From: CAWIHK01 sp963835935
GTDB taxonomy: Bacteria > Bacteroidota > Ignavibacteria > UBA10030 > CAVZMI01
Direction: 5' to 3'
DNA: 64,000 nucleotides
NCBI GenBank assembly: GCA_963835935.1
Contig: CAWIHK010000005.1
Coordinates: 558,001-622,000, forward strand
Position 1 is the first letter of the stretch. Each line of letters opens with the position of its first letter. The notes beneath the pieces were generated by a model that made no database searches, was not told the DNA's origin, and saw only the letters and a list, made by a program, of their open reading frames with translations. A program made the position numbers and the translations under genes. Positions 17,541 through 27,381 of the stretch are shown piece after piece.

Positions 17541-20315
17541 TTATTTTTTACCTTTTTTCTTTTGATTCTGTTTTTTTGGTTTTGTTCGTTTAATCTTTTT
17601 TAAGAAAGCTTTTTTAACACCAGATTTCTTTACATTTTCTCTTTTTTCAATTGGTACAGATATATTTTTCTTTCCTTGTTTTTTTCTTGATGTTTTTTCG
17701 TTATCGGATAAATTTATTTTTTGCTTATTATCTTGCTCAATATTATTTTCGTTTTTATTAGGTGTCAGTATTTTTTTTTTATTATCGGTCGATTTATCTT
17801 CATTCTTGAATAAAGAAGGTTGATCATCTTCGTGTTCATTTGCTGGTTTTATTTCGCTCGCTTTCTGATCAATTATCGCATCTTCATTTTCCTCTGCAAC
17901 TACAGCAGCTACATCGGCAATAGAATCGCCGCTTTGCAGCCGGATTAAATGAACACCCGAAGTATTACGACCTGCCAACCGAATTTGAGAAGTGTGCTGC
18001 CGTATAATCATGCCCTGAGATGTTACTATAACAATATCGTCACTCTCGACAACTTCTTTGATGGCTATCATTTTTCCGGTTTTTTCCGCGGTCTTTACCG
18101 TTATGATTCCTTTTCCGCCGCGATGGCTGATTCTGTATTCATCAGTTTCACTTCGCTTTCCGAAACCTTTCTCGGTTGCAACAAGTATGCTCGTTCCACT
18201 TCTCTTCAACGCAACAGCGCCGATTACCCGATCGTTACCTCGCAAACCGATACCACGAACACCTGCGGCACCGCGGCCCATCGCTCGAATTTCTTTTTCA
18301 TGAAATCGTATTGCAATTCCCTCATGCGTTCCGATAACAATATCTTGATTGCCATCCGTCAATTTAACATCCTGCAGTTGGTCTCCCTTCCTTAATCCGA
18401 TCGCGACAATACCGCCCTTGCGTGGATTGCTGAATTCTGAAAGAAGAACCTTTTTTACAAGCCCTTTTTGTGTGACCATAAAAAGAAAATGCTTATCGTC
18501 GAATTGCTGTACAGGCGCATAGGCAACGATATTTTCATTTTGGTCTTTTCCGATTAAATTGTTTATCGATTTTCCTTTTGCAGTTCTTCCTCCTTCCGGG
18601 ACCTCAAACACTTTCAGCCAGTAACATCGCCCCTTATCACTGAAGAACATTACATAATTATGTGTGCTCGCGATGAACATGTGCTGGATAAAATCATCTT
18701 CGCGAGTAGCAGCTCCAGTCACACCCTTTCCGCCGCGAGTTTGCCGCCTGTAACCCGAAACAGGGAATCGCTTGATGAAACCGCTGTGACTAATCGTAAG
18801 CACAACATCTTCTTCCGCGATCATATCTTCGATTTTGAATTCCTCAAAATCGTATATGATTTCCGTCCGTCGTTCATCACCGTATTTTTCTTTCATCGCA
18901 AGAAGTTCATCTTGAATTATTTGCATCTGCAGATCTTTACTTTTTAAAATCGCTTTTAGCCGCTCGATAAGTTTTATTGTCTCGCGGTACTCTTGCTCTA
19001 TTTTTTTACGTTCAAGGCCGGTGAGCCTCTGGAGCCGCATATCTAAAATTGCTTTTGCCTGTATTTCTGAAAGCTTGAATTTTTTCATCAAGCCTTGTCT
19101 TGCGTCTTCAACGTCTTTCGATTTTTTAATCAACTGGATCACTGCATCGATGTTGTCGAGTGCAATTATATAGCCTTCGAGAATATGCGCCCGCTTTTCG
19201 GCTTCGTCTAGATCGTATTTTGTCCGCCGCACAATTACTTCATTACGATGTGCGATGAATTTTTCCATTATTTCTTTCAGCGTTAGAATTTTTGGGCGTC
19301 CGTCGACAAGAGCAAGCATAATAACGCCGAATGTTGTCTGCATCTGAGTATGCTTATAGAGATTATTGAGAACAACTTCAGCGTTCGCTTCACGTTTCAA
19401 CTCGATAACGACGCGCAATCCGTCTCGATCCGATTCATCCCGGATATCTGCTATATCTTCTATTTTCTTTTCACGGACAAGTTCGGCAATTTTTTCAATC
19501 AAACTCGCTTTGTTAACCTGATACGGAATTTCCGAAACAATAATTCTCTGGCGATCATTTTTTCCTGTCTCAATATTTGCGCGCGCTCTTACAAGAATAC
19601 GCCCGCGGCCCGTTGTGTAAGCATCTTTTACTCCTTCGTATCCATAAATAATTCCGCCCGTGGGAAAATCAGGTGCTTTCACAAATTTCATCAACTTTTC
19701 GTTCGGCACTTCCGGATTCTTTATCAGGGCAACCAGACCATCAATGACTTCAGAAAGATTGTGCGGCGGCATGTTCGTCGTCATTCCGACAGCGATACCG
19801 CTTGTGCCATTCACCAAAAGATTCGGAATTGTTGAAGGAAGTACTGTAGGCTCTTTTAATGTTTCGTCAAAATTTGGCGCAAAATCAACCGTATTTTTTT
19901 GAAGGTCACGCAACATTTCTTCGGCGATACGAGACAATCTCGCTTCCGTATAACGCATTGCTGCAGGTGAATCGCCATCTATGGATCCAAAATTTCCCTG
20001 TCCATCAACAAGCGGATAGCGTAGTGAAAAATCCTGCGCCATGCGCACCATTGTGTCATAAACTGCAGAATCACCATGAGGATGATATTTTCCAAGAACT
20101 TCACCGACGATACGCGCACTTTTTTTATATGCGCGGTTGGATGCAAGGCCGAGTTCATTCATACCGAACAGCACTCGCCGATGCACTGGCTTTAATCCAT
20201 CACGCACGTCTGGTAATGCACGAGCAACGATAACCGACATCGAATAATCGATGTATGATCCTTTCATCTCGTCTTCTATATCAACAGGAATTATTTTTTC
20301 ATTTACATTTGCCAT
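17541..20315 (-). CDS. gyrA: DNA gyrase subunit A
   Basis: GyrA is the cleavage-reunion subunit of gyrase, which introduces negative supercoils with GyrB. The 924-residue chain has the breakage domain with catalytic Tyr122 (AAMRYTEARL) and the quinolone region HPHGDSAVYDT (Ser83, Asp87, so no common resistance changes), a coiled-coil middle, and a C-terminal beta-pinwheel with the GyrA box QTRGGKG near residue 560. This distinguishes it from ParC. Residues from about 810 onward form a charged, very Lys-rich tail (KKKILTPNKNENN, ending KKKGKK), longer than usual. It lies downstream of a nucleotidyltransferase gene that separates it from gyrB by about 750 bases. Start ATG 20315. Confidence 0.97.
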   Translation of the reverse strand: MANVNEKIIPVDIEDEMKGSYIDYSMSVIVARALPDVRDGLKPVHRRVLFGMNELGLASNRAYKKSARIVGEVLGKYHPHGDSAVYDTMVRMAQDFSLRYPLVDGQGNFGSIDGDSPAAMRYTEARLSRIAEEMLRDLQKNTVDFAPNFDETLKEPTVLPSTIPNLLVNGTSGIAVGMTTNMPPHNLSEVIDGLVALIKNPEVPNEKLMKFVKAPDFPTGGIIYGYEGVKDAYTTGRGRILVRARANIETGKNDRQRIIVSEIPYQVNKASLIEKIAELVREKKIEDIADIRDESDRDGLRVVIELKREANAEVVLNNLYKHTQMQTTFGVIMLALVDGRPKILTLKEIMEKFIAHRNEVIVRRTKYDLDEAEKRAHILEGYIIALDNIDAVIQLIKKSKDVEDARQGLMKKFKLSEIQAKAILDMRLQRLTGLERKKIEQEYRETIKLIERLKAILKSKDLQMQIIQDELLAMKEKYGDERRTEIIYDFEEFKIEDMIAEEDVVLTISHSGFIKRFPVSGYRRQTRGGKGVTGAATREDDFIQHMFIASTHNYVMFFSDKGRCYWLKVFEVPEGGRTAKGKSINNLIGKDQNENIVAYAPVQQFDDKHFLFMVTQKGLVKKVLLSEFSNPRKGGIVAIGLRKGDQLQDVKLTDGNQDIVIGTHEGIAIRFHEKEIRAMGRGAAGVRGIGLRGNDRVIGAVALKRSGTSILVATEKGFGKRSETDEYRISHRGGKGIITVKTAEKTGKMIAIKEVVESDDIVIVTSQGMIIRQHTSQIRLAGRNTSGVHLIRLQSGDSIADVAAVVAEENEDAIIDQKASEIKPANEHEDDQPSLFKNEDKSTDNKKKILTPNKNENNIEQDNKQKINLSDNEKTSRKKQGKKNISVPIEKRENVKKSGVKKAFLKKIKRTKPKKQNQKKKGKK

Positions 20316-20328
20316 TATTACTTTCTTT

Positions 20329-20874
20329 CTAAGAACTCAATGACTGAAATAGATTCCACAAATCAATTCCATTAACTTCTTTGAACTTTACTAACCATTT
20401 CTGAATTATTTCTTTATTCACATCTGGATTTAAGCGAAGAATAGATTTGACATCTTCTAGGTCTCTTGGCCTTGATGCCATGATTTTATGAATAATAAGA
20501 TCTTCGATTGAAGCATAAACAACTTCCACACCATCTATTATAAAGCGCTTTGCACGATTAATTGCTTCTTTTTCATATGGCATAAAAGAAAAAATAAAAT
20601 CTACACGGACTGATGTTTCTGGATCATTGGCAGGTAGAACAGAATATTTCTTAACAAAAATTTCAGGATTTTTTACTGCTACCTGAAATCCAATTTTTTC
20701 GATGACCCGGAAAACGCTAGAGATTTTATCTATATCGACACCGAGTGTTATATCAATATCTTTTGTAAAGCGCGGTTCCCCATACATTAGTACAGCTTGT
20801 CCACCGATAATCATATACGGAATTTTTTCTAATTCAAGTGCATTTGCTATTTCAGAAATCTTTTTTTTAAACAT
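20329..20874 (-). CDS. AbiEii-like nucleotidyltransferase (possible toxin of a two-gene module)
   Basis: The 181-residue protein has the MNT-type nucleotidyltransferase signature: GGQAVLMYGEPRFTKDIDIT gives the GG motif (residues 24-25) and the D-x-D pair (D39, D41), and VRVDFIF supplies the third acidic residue (about D92). The later EDLIIHKIMASRPRDLEDVK is typical of the AbiEii/DUF6036 branch, in which some members transfer nucleotides to tRNA or to partner proteins. It overlaps the upstream small gene by eight bases, and that gene overlaps gyrB by four, so the three are translationally coupled. The context (small helical partner, nested in an operon) resembles a toxin-antitoxin pair, but toxicity is inference. 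gyrA follows 13 bases on. Confidence 0.75.
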   Translation of the reverse strand: MFKKKISEIANALELEKIPYMIIGGQAVLMYGEPRFTKDIDITLGVDIDKISSVFRVIEKIGFQVAVKNPEIFVKKYSVLPANDPETSVRVDFIFSFMPYEKEAINRAKRFIIDGVEVVYASIEDLIIHKIMASRPRDLEDVKSILRLNPDVNKEIIQKWLVKFKEVNGIDLWNLFQSLSS

Positions 20875-21067
20875 TTTTATTTAATCTTTTTGCAAGCATG
20901 ATAACATTATCTATTCCATCCATTATTTTTTCTGGTGTAAAATGTCCGAATTGTTTAGCAAGATCATACATCGAATCATACAGATTAAATTTTTGTTCAA
21001 GGTTCATTGGATGTTTACGTTCAAAATCGTGAATGAACTTTTCATATTCCGCTGAATTTTTTATCAT
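20867..21067 (-). CDS. Small helical protein, probable partner of the nucleotidyltransferase
   Basis: This 66-residue protein (MIKNSAEYEKFIHDFERKHP, then MNLEQKFNLYDSMYDLAKQF) is predicted all-helical and matches no family I can name. Its start codon overlaps the gyrB stop (ATGA at 21064-21067) and its end overlaps the nucleotidyltransferase start by eight bases. Such small proteins often pair with AbiEii/MNT-like nucleotidyltransferases as antitoxin or substrate. Whether it binds or is modified by its partner is not visible from sequence. Confidence 0.65.
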   Translation of the reverse strand: MIKNSAEYEKFIHDFERKHPMNLEQKFNLYDSMYDLAKQFGHFTPEKIMDGIDNVIMLAKRLNKNV

Positions 21068-23067
21068 ACATCGAGATTCCTGACATATTTCGCATTTTTT
21101 TCAATGAAATCTCGCCGCGGCTCTACCTCATCGCCCATAAGGATAGAAAAGGTTCTATCTGCATCGGCTGCGTTTTCTACCGATACCTGCAAGAGTGTAC
21201 GAGTTTCAGGATTCATCGTGGTCGACCAAAGTTGTTCAGGATTCATCTCGCCGAGTCCTTTGAATCTTGAGATTGTAATTCCACCTTTCATTGCTTCTTC
21301 TTCACTAATTTCAGCAAGCTCATCAGTTGTAAGTTTTGTTTTATCGTTCTTCATACGCTTCAAAATTTCGATTCGTTCTTCATCGTCATATGCATAAAAT
21401 TCTTGTTTACCTTTTTTTACTTTGAACAAAGGCGGCTGAGCAATATAAATATGCCCGAGTTCTACTAACTCTTTCATGTAGCGGAAAAATAGAGTTAACA
21501 ATAATGTTCTGATATGTGAACCGTCAACATCGGCATCGCACATAAGAATAATTTTATGATATTGAATTTTTTCCGGATCGAAATCTTCACCAACACCGGC
21601 GCCGATTGCCGTAAAAATAGAACGAATTTCCTCGTTTTCTAATATTTTATGCAGACGAGCTTTTTCAACATTGAGGATTTTTCCCTTTAATGGCATGATA
21701 GCCTGGAATCTCCGATCTCTTCCCTGCTTTGCACTTCCGCCGGCCGAGTCTCCCTCAACAAGATATAGCTCGCATAATTTTGGATCGTCGATTGAACAAT
21801 CCGCTAACTTTCCCGGGAGACTTGAAGATTCGAGTGCATTTTTTCTTCGTGTAAGGTCGCGGGCTTTGCGCGCAGCTTCACGTGCTTCCGCAGCTCGTAA
21901 ACTTTTATCGATGATTCTCTTTGCATCGGGTGAATTATCTTCCACCCATCTCTGGATACCTTCACTAACGATGGAATCGACAATGCTTTTTATTTCGCTA
22001 TTTCCAAGTTTTGTTTTTGTCTGACCTTCAAATTGAGGTTCAGAAACTTTTATACTGATAACAGCTGTTAATCCTTCTCTAAAATCATCTCCTGTAAGTT
22101 GAATTTTTCCTTCTTTAATCAATCCACTTTTATACGCATAATTGTTTAATGTTCGCGTCAACGCTGTGCGAAATCCAACAAGATGTGTTCCGCCTTCATG
22201 TGTGTTGATGTTGTTAACATAACTAAAAACGTTTTCTGCATATTGATCGTTATACTGGAATGCTACTTCAACTTCGGCTGGACGTCCATTTTCATCTTTT
22301 GTTTGTTTATATACATAAACAGGCTTCTTAATTAGTGCAGGACGATTTGCGTCAATGTATTTTACGAACTCGATAAGTCCGCCTTCGAAATGAAATGTGT
22401 CTTCATTTTTACTTTGAAAATCTTTCAGGTGAATTGTTATTTCTTTGTTAAGAAAGGCAAGTTCTCTGATTCGTTCTGCAATTGTGTCGTATTTAAAATT
22501 ACGATTCTTAAATATTGTTCCATCCGGCATAAATGTAGTTTGTGTTCCGTTTTTTGCAGATTTGCCTATGACTTTTACTTTTTCAACTGGTTCGCCTTTT
22601 TTATATTTTTGATAGAAGATTTTTCCTTCACGATAAACCTCCACCTCCATCCATTCAGACAAAGCATTTACAACCGACACGCCGACGCCGTGCAAACCTC
22701 CGGATACTTTATATGTATTTTTATCGAATTTTCCTCCAGCATGTAGAACAGTCATAACGACTTCAAGTGCTGAACGTTTTTCTGTTGGATGAATATCGGT
22801 AGGGATCCCTCGACCGTCATCGCTGACTGTCACACTGCCATCTTTGTTGACAATAACTTCAATGCTCTTTGCATAACCAGCTAAAGCTTCATCGATACTG
22901 TTGTCAACGACCTCATAAACGAGATGATGCAAACCACGCGCACTTACATCTCCGATGTACATAGCCGGTCGACGCCGAACAGCTTCTAATCCTTTCAGCA
23001 CTGTAATATTTTCAGCACTGTATGCGCTGCTGTCTTCAGCTTTTTTCTTTTTTGTTTCTTCCGTCAC
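21064..23067 (-). CDS. gyrB: DNA gyrase subunit B
   Basis: GyrB supplies ATPase activity to the gyrase heterotetramer. The 667-residue chain begins at a GTG (23067) and has the GHKL ATPase domain (YEVVDNSIDEALAG, then DDGRGIPTDIHP and GGLHGVGVSVVNALS) and the TOPRIM part (EGDSAGGSAKQGRDRRFQAI, with CDADVDGSHI). The C-terminus ENAADADRTFSILMGDEVEP is typical of bacterial GyrB. It lacks the long insert of gamma-proteobacterial GyrB, as in most other phyla. It follows the DUF721 gene by 26 bases within the minus-strand dnaA-dnaN-recF run. Confidence 0.97.
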   Translation of the reverse strand: MTEETKKKKAEDSSAYSAENITVLKGLEAVRRRPAMYIGDVSARGLHHLVYEVVDNSIDEALAGYAKSIEVIVNKDGSVTVSDDGRGIPTDIHPTEKRSALEVVMTVLHAGGKFDKNTYKVSGGLHGVGVSVVNALSEWMEVEVYREGKIFYQKYKKGEPVEKVKVIGKSAKNGTQTTFMPDGTIFKNRNFKYDTIAERIRELAFLNKEITIHLKDFQSKNEDTFHFEGGLIEFVKYIDANRPALIKKPVYVYKQTKDENGRPAEVEVAFQYNDQYAENVFSYVNNINTHEGGTHLVGFRTALTRTLNNYAYKSGLIKEGKIQLTGDDFREGLTAVISIKVSEPQFEGQTKTKLGNSEIKSIVDSIVSEGIQRWVEDNSPDAKRIIDKSLRAAEAREAARKARDLTRRKNALESSSLPGKLADCSIDDPKLCELYLVEGDSAGGSAKQGRDRRFQAIMPLKGKILNVEKARLHKILENEEIRSIFTAIGAGVGEDFDPEKIQYHKIILMCDADVDGSHIRTLLLTLFFRYMKELVELGHIYIAQPPLFKVKKGKQEFYAYDDEERIEILKRMKNDKTKLTTDELAEISEEEAMKGGITISRFKGLGEMNPEQLWSTTMNPETRTLLQVSVENAADADRTFSILMGDEVEPRRDFIEKNAKYVRNLDV

Positions 23068-23093
23068 GTTATGATCTCATTTCTATTAAATTT

Positions 23094-23378
23094 TCAGCGA
23101 AAAAGGATATCATGAATAATATTTTCTTGAATATTTATTTTTTTTAAAATTTCCGGTTTTATCATTGTTAATTCATTCCGCCATTCAGCAGTACGAACCC
23201 TCACATAAAGAATACTGCCGTCAACCTTGTAAGGTTCCGTTTCTTTAGCTATCTTGTTTCCAACTATTGATTGCCATTCAGATATAACATTATATTGCCG
23301 AAGTTTTTTTTTCAAGCCCAATTCTTCGAGCATTGTTTCTAGTATCGGTCCAATTTCTTGTGGATCAGTCGCTTTCAT
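23094..23378 (-). CDS. DUF721/DciA-like protein
   Basis: The 94-residue protein (SEWQSIVGNKIAKETEPYKV, then LYVRVRTAEWRNELTMIKPE) has the signature of the DUF721 family. In bacteria without DnaC/DnaI-type loaders, family members (DciA) load the replicative helicase. Its place between recF and gyrB, in a run starting with dnaA, is the classic DUF721 position. It is close to recF (4 bases) and thus in the same operon. Whether this copy is the loader is inference. Short members lack the extra C-terminal tail that is present in some DciA proteins. Confidence 0.85.
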   Translation of the reverse strand: MKATDPQEIGPILETMLEELGLKKKLRQYNVISEWQSIVGNKIAKETEPYKVDGSILYVRVRTAEWRNELTMIKPEILKKINIQENIIHDILFR

Positions 23379-23382
23379 AAAA

Positions 23383-24501
23383 TCAAACCTTTACTGAACC
23401 GTTTTGAACTGCCACTCGCACAATATCTGTTCCCGTTGCAACCCATTTGTCGGGAAGCGAAATATCGGTTGTTGTTATAAATGTCTGACCTAGTGAATTT
23501 AAACGAGTTAATAATTTATTTGTTCTTTCTCCATCCAATTCGCTGAATACATCGTCGAGTAAAACTATTGGAGTTTCACCTCGTAATTCTTTGAGATAAA
23601 CGAATTCCGCCAGCTTTAAGGCAATCAAAAAAGTTTTGTGTTGCCCCTGTGATGAATATTTCCGAACATCAAGTCCGTTTATCAAGAGTTTTAAATCGTC
23701 TCTATGTGGACCTACAATTGTTGTTCCTAATCGAATTTCTTCTTTTCTTTTCTCTTCAAGTAATGTTTTTAAAGAAGAAGTTATTTCTTCTATTGTTTCA
23801 CCTCTTATTGTTGAATCATAGATAACGTCCGGTTTTTCATCTGCTTGCGTCAATTGTATATATTCTGACTTAATTATCGGACCAAACTGATTTAGAAATA
23901 TTTTTCTTTTGTACACAATTTTGCTTGCATACTTTATGAGAGATTCATCCCATGCTGTAAGTAAAGCTTCATCAATTGTATTGTTTTTTTTTGCTTCAAA
24001 AAGAATGTTGTTTCTATGACGGATTATTTTCCTATATTCAATTAAATCTTCTAAATAAACTTTACTCGATTGTGAAAGTACTAGATCGATAAATCTTCTG
24101 CGTTCGAGAGGACTGCCAATTGTTATTGCTGAATGTTCCGGGGTTAGAATTACGACTGGTAAATGTCCAACAAGATCTATTGCCTTTTCAAGTTGAACAC
24201 CGTTGATAGTAACTTCTTTTTGGTTTGTTTGATTGAAATAACGTACTGAAATATTCCTTTCCGCACCGCTTTCAAGCTTAAAAAAACCTTTTATCTCGAA
24301 AGAAGGCTCACCGACCATTACAACCGTCGCATCGTGAGTTGCATAAAAACTTTTTGTTAAACAAGTATAAGAAATTGCTTCAAGTATATTCGTTTTCCCT
24401 TGGCCGTTTTCGCCAATAAGAATACTGCTATTTTGATTGAAATTTATTTTTGTATCTCGGTGATTTCTGAAACACCTGAGATGGATCATATTTAACGTCA
24501 T
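23383..24501 (-). CDS. recF: DNA replication/repair protein RecF
   Basis: RecF is an SMC-like ATPase that loads RecA at gaps with RecO and RecR. The 372-residue chain shows Walker A (LIGENGQGKTNILEAI), the signature region YSSQGQHKTFLIALKLAEF and the Walker B/D-loop VLLDDVFSELDGERTNKLL. It lies in the canonical order dnaN-recF. The spacing to dnaN is 9 bases and to the DUF721 gene 4 bases, so it is co-transcribed. Confidence 0.96.
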   Translation of the reverse strand: MTLNMIHLRCFRNHRDTKINFNQNSSILIGENGQGKTNILEAISYTCLTKSFYATHDATVVMVGEPSFEIKGFFKLESGAERNISVRYFNQTNQKEVTINGVQLEKAIDLVGHLPVVILTPEHSAITIGSPLERRRFIDLVLSQSSKVYLEDLIEYRKIIRHRNNILFEAKKNNTIDEALLTAWDESLIKYASKIVYKRKIFLNQFGPIIKSEYIQLTQADEKPDVIYDSTIRGETIEEITSSLKTLLEEKRKEEIRLGTTIVGPHRDDLKLLINGLDVRKYSSQGQHKTFLIALKLAEFVYLKELRGETPIVLLDDVFSELDGERTNKLLTRLNSLGQTFITTTDISLPDKWVATGTDIVRVAVQNGSVKV

Positions 24502-24510
24502 GCTTCGATC

Positions 24511-25626
24511 TTAGTTATTCAATCGGATCGGCATAACAAGCATCAGAATGTCTTCCGATTCTCGTTGTGTTAACGGTTGAACGATAGCGGCGCGCGTAGG
24601 GTTACTGAACGTAAACAACACTTCATCGCTATCGATATGTGTTAAAAGATCAGCTATATAATTTGCGTTAAAACCGATTTCTAATTCATCTGCAGAATAA
24701 TCACATGGAATTTTTTCTTGTGCCTCACCTCCAAAATCTATGTCTTCTGCGGAAATTTTTAAAGTATCCTTCTGAACATTGAATCTGATTTGACGTGTGG
24801 TTGAACTTGAATATAAAGCCACACGATGAACGGATGCAATAAGTTGTTCTTTTCCGACAATTAATTTTTTATCGTTTTCAAGAGGTATAACACTTTCATA
24901 GTTTGGATATTTTTCCTGAATTAATTTAGATATCAGCGTAGTATTATCGAATATGAATCGAATATGTGATTCGCTCATAGACATTAAAACAGTTTCTTCT
25001 TCAGAAAACTTAACGAAAAGATTTAACGTTTTAAGTGGAATGACTATTTCTCGCTGTTCTTTTTCATTTTTTACACCTTTTCTAATAATTCGAACAAGAC
25101 GATGTCCATCGGTTGCGGCGGCACGTATCTCTCCATACTTTAATTGAAGATATACACCCGTCATTGCAGGACGTAATTCATCGTTACTTACCGCAAACAT
25201 TGTTTTTTGGACAAGTCGCCGGAGAACGTCGTTATGAAATGTAACTCTACCGCTTTCATTAAACTCGGGATCAGAAGGAAAGTCGTGGCTAGATTCGCCG
25301 GTTAATTTATACTCACCTGTTGTTGTGATCATTTTTATTTTATTATTATTTTCATCGGCTGTAAATAAGATCGGCGAATCTGAGAGTGATCGAACTGTTT
25401 CAAGCATTCTCTTAGCTGGAATAGCTATTTTACCATTACCATTACCTTTAACATTTATTTTCATTGACATTGAAACATCAATATCGGTTGCTGTTACAGT
25501 TAATACATTTTCATCAAGTTGAAAAAGAACATTTTCAAGAATGGGAAGTGTAGATTTTGTTGGAACAACGTTGCTTGTCCGAAGAAGAGCTTTTAACAAA
25601 TCAACTGTTTCAACTGAAAATTTCAT
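24511..25626 (-). CDS. dnaN: DNA polymerase III beta subunit (sliding clamp)
   Basis: The clamp tethers DNA polymerase III and other partners to DNA. ATG 25626 is chosen because GGAGG lies seven bases upstream on the minus strand (a TTG at 25638 is weaker), giving 371 residues, the usual length. Sequence traits are the N-terminal MKFSVETVDLLKALLRTSNV, the repeated clamp pattern such as PILENVLFQLDENVLTVTAT and ATDGHRLVRI, and the C-terminal DILMLVMPIRLNN, with the hydrophobic cleft residues near MPIR. It follows dnaA with about 315 bases between. Confidence 0.97.
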   Translation of the reverse strand: MKFSVETVDLLKALLRTSNVVPTKSTLPILENVLFQLDENVLTVTATDIDVSMSMKINVKGNGNGKIAIPAKRMLETVRSLSDSPILFTADENNNKIKMITTTGEYKLTGESSHDFPSDPEFNESGRVTFHNDVLRRLVQKTMFAVSNDELRPAMTGVYLQLKYGEIRAAATDGHRLVRIIRKGVKNEKEQREIVIPLKTLNLFVKFSEEETVLMSMSESHIRFIFDNTTLISKLIQEKYPNYESVIPLENDKKLIVGKEQLIASVHRVALYSSSTTRQIRFNVQKDTLKISAEDIDFGGEAQEKIPCDYSADELEIGFNANYIADLLTHIDSDEVLFTFSNPTRAAIVQPLTQRESEDILMLVMPIRLNN

Positions 25627-25941
25627 TCTGACCTCCAATGCAAAAGTTAATATGAAATATACAAAAAATTTTGCAGATTTTACAACATGTGATCTTATTA
25701 TAATAATTAGTTTTTAAATAAAAGATAATCATTATAATAAACTCTGTGTGAATGTTGATAAAAATAAAAAAAACCGATAAATGACATTTATGAATAGAAA
25801 TAAAAGAAAATTGAAAAAGAATGAATGAAGAAATTGTGTGAATAATTTAAATCATTTGTGGATAAGGTCAATCTTTTTTTAAATAACTGAAATAAAAAAA
25901 TCTATTCAACAATTAATTCACATGAATTCACAAAGGATCAA
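25627..25941. other. dnaN-dnaA intergenic region with DnaA-box-like sites
   Basis: This AT-rich stretch holds the dnaN ribosome site and at least two DnaA boxes on the minus-box orientation: TGTGGATAA at 25857-25865, a perfect consensus complement, and TGTGAATAA at 25837-25845, matching TTATNCACA. Further near-matches (AATTCACA at about 25915-25935) lie before the dnaA stop. It may be a second arm of a bipartite origin or the dnaN autoregulation region. Confidence 0.6.
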
Positions 25942-27381
25942 CTACCTTCCTAGTAATTCAATTTTCTTTTTTATTTGATGAATTATCAACTGGAATTTTT
26001 GATCTTTCTCAGTTTGTTCTTCTACAGTCTGGCAAGCATGAATAACAGTGCTGTGATCACGACCACCAAAATGCAATCCAATGGTTTTTAATGAAGAATT
26101 GGTTAATTCTTTTGAAAGATACATTGCAATCTGGCGTGCATTTACAATTTCCTGTTTTCTAGTTTTTGCGCGGATAAGATCTTCAGCAATATTAAAATAT
26201 TCACAAACAATACGCTGTATTTCTTCAATAGAAATATGGGTTTTAATTTCACCGACTACAATTTTCAAGACTTCCCTTGCAAGGTCAACATTTATATCTT
26301 TGTTCTCAAGAGATGCTTTTGCAAGAAGACTTATTAAACAACCTTCAAGTTCTCTGATATTTGATGTAACATTAATAGCAATAAATTCAATAACATCCTG
26401 GGGAAGATCAATACCATCATCTTCGCTTTTACGATTCAAAATAGCGATACGAGTTTCTAAATCAGGTGGTTGAATATCGGCTGTAAGTCCCCATTGAAAC
26501 CTAGAAATCAAACGTTCATCAAGTCCCTTTAATTCTTTTGGCGGCCGGTCACTTGAAAGAATAATTTGCTTTCCAAGTTGATGAAGAGCATTAAATGTAT
26601 GAAAAAAGCTATCTTGCGTTTTCTCTTTACTGGTGAAAAATTGGATATCATCGACAATTAAAAGATCCATGCTTCTATAAAAATTAGAAAACTCGCTAGT
26701 TTTATCACTTTGAATTGAATCCACAAATTCAATAGTGAATTTCTCACTTGAAACGTACATTACACGTTGCGCCTTCTTGCTAGACAACGCATGATTTCCA
26801 ATTGCTTGAATTAAATGAGTTTTACCAAGACCAACGCCGCCATAAATAACAAGTGGATTAAAAGATGTTCCACCAGGATTATTTGCGACAGCTAGTGCAG
26901 CAGCTCTTGCTAACTGATTACTCTCACCTTTAATAAAATTATCGAATGTATATCGGGGATTAAGATAACTTTGATAAGGTGGAAGGGATTGAATTGCTTG
27001 AACAAATCCCTTTTGATTTGATTGTTGTTGAAGGTTTTGGACATTTATTGTCGAATGACGATATTCATCCTGAGAAAATGCCTTCTCGGGCTCAATTGAA
27101 TACACAAGGTTGATGGTTGTTCCAACAACAGTTGTAACTGCTTTATTTATCAAACCATAATAATGTTCTTCTAACCACTCATAGAAGAACTGGCTTGGAA
27201 CATGGACTACCAACTGGGTCCCATCAAACGAAACAGGAATAATTGGCTCGAACCATGTCTTATAACTTTGACTATTTACATCTCCCTTGATGATTGAGAG
27301 GCATTCACTCCATACCTTCTCTGCCGCTTTTACTTCACTCTGGTTATCCACATCTGTTCGAAGTAAAGTTTCTGATTCCAT
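25942..27381 (-). CDS. dnaA: Chromosomal replication initiator protein DnaA
   Basis: DnaA binds boxes in oriC and opens the duplex. ATG 27381 is chosen for the typical N-terminus MESETLLRTDVDNQSEVKAA; an ATG at 27426 would add 15 unusual residues. At 479 residues it has domain I (VWSECLSIIKGDVNSQSYKT), a linker to about 145, the AAA+ domain with Walker A (GGVGLGKTHLIQAIGNHAL) and Walker B (MDLLIVDDIQFF), and C-terminal domain IV with the box-binding signature GGRDHSTVIHACQTVEEQTE. A consensus DnaA box (TTATCCACA) lies inside its own 5' end at 27344-27352, pointing to autoregulation or an origin that extends into the gene. Confidence 0.97.
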   Translation of the reverse strand: MESETLLRTDVDNQSEVKAAEKVWSECLSIIKGDVNSQSYKTWFEPIIPVSFDGTQLVVHVPSQFFYEWLEEHYYGLINKAVTTVVGTTINLVYSIEPEKAFSQDEYRHSTINVQNLQQQSNQKGFVQAIQSLPPYQSYLNPRYTFDNFIKGESNQLARAAALAVANNPGGTSFNPLVIYGGVGLGKTHLIQAIGNHALSSKKAQRVMYVSSEKFTIEFVDSIQSDKTSEFSNFYRSMDLLIVDDIQFFTSKEKTQDSFFHTFNALHQLGKQIILSSDRPPKELKGLDERLISRFQWGLTADIQPPDLETRIAILNRKSEDDGIDLPQDVIEFIAINVTSNIRELEGCLISLLAKASLENKDINVDLAREVLKIVVGEIKTHISIEEIQRIVCEYFNIAEDLIRAKTRKQEIVNARQIAMYLSKELTNSSLKTIGLHFGGRDHSTVIHACQTVEEQTEKDQKFQLIIHQIKKKIELLGR

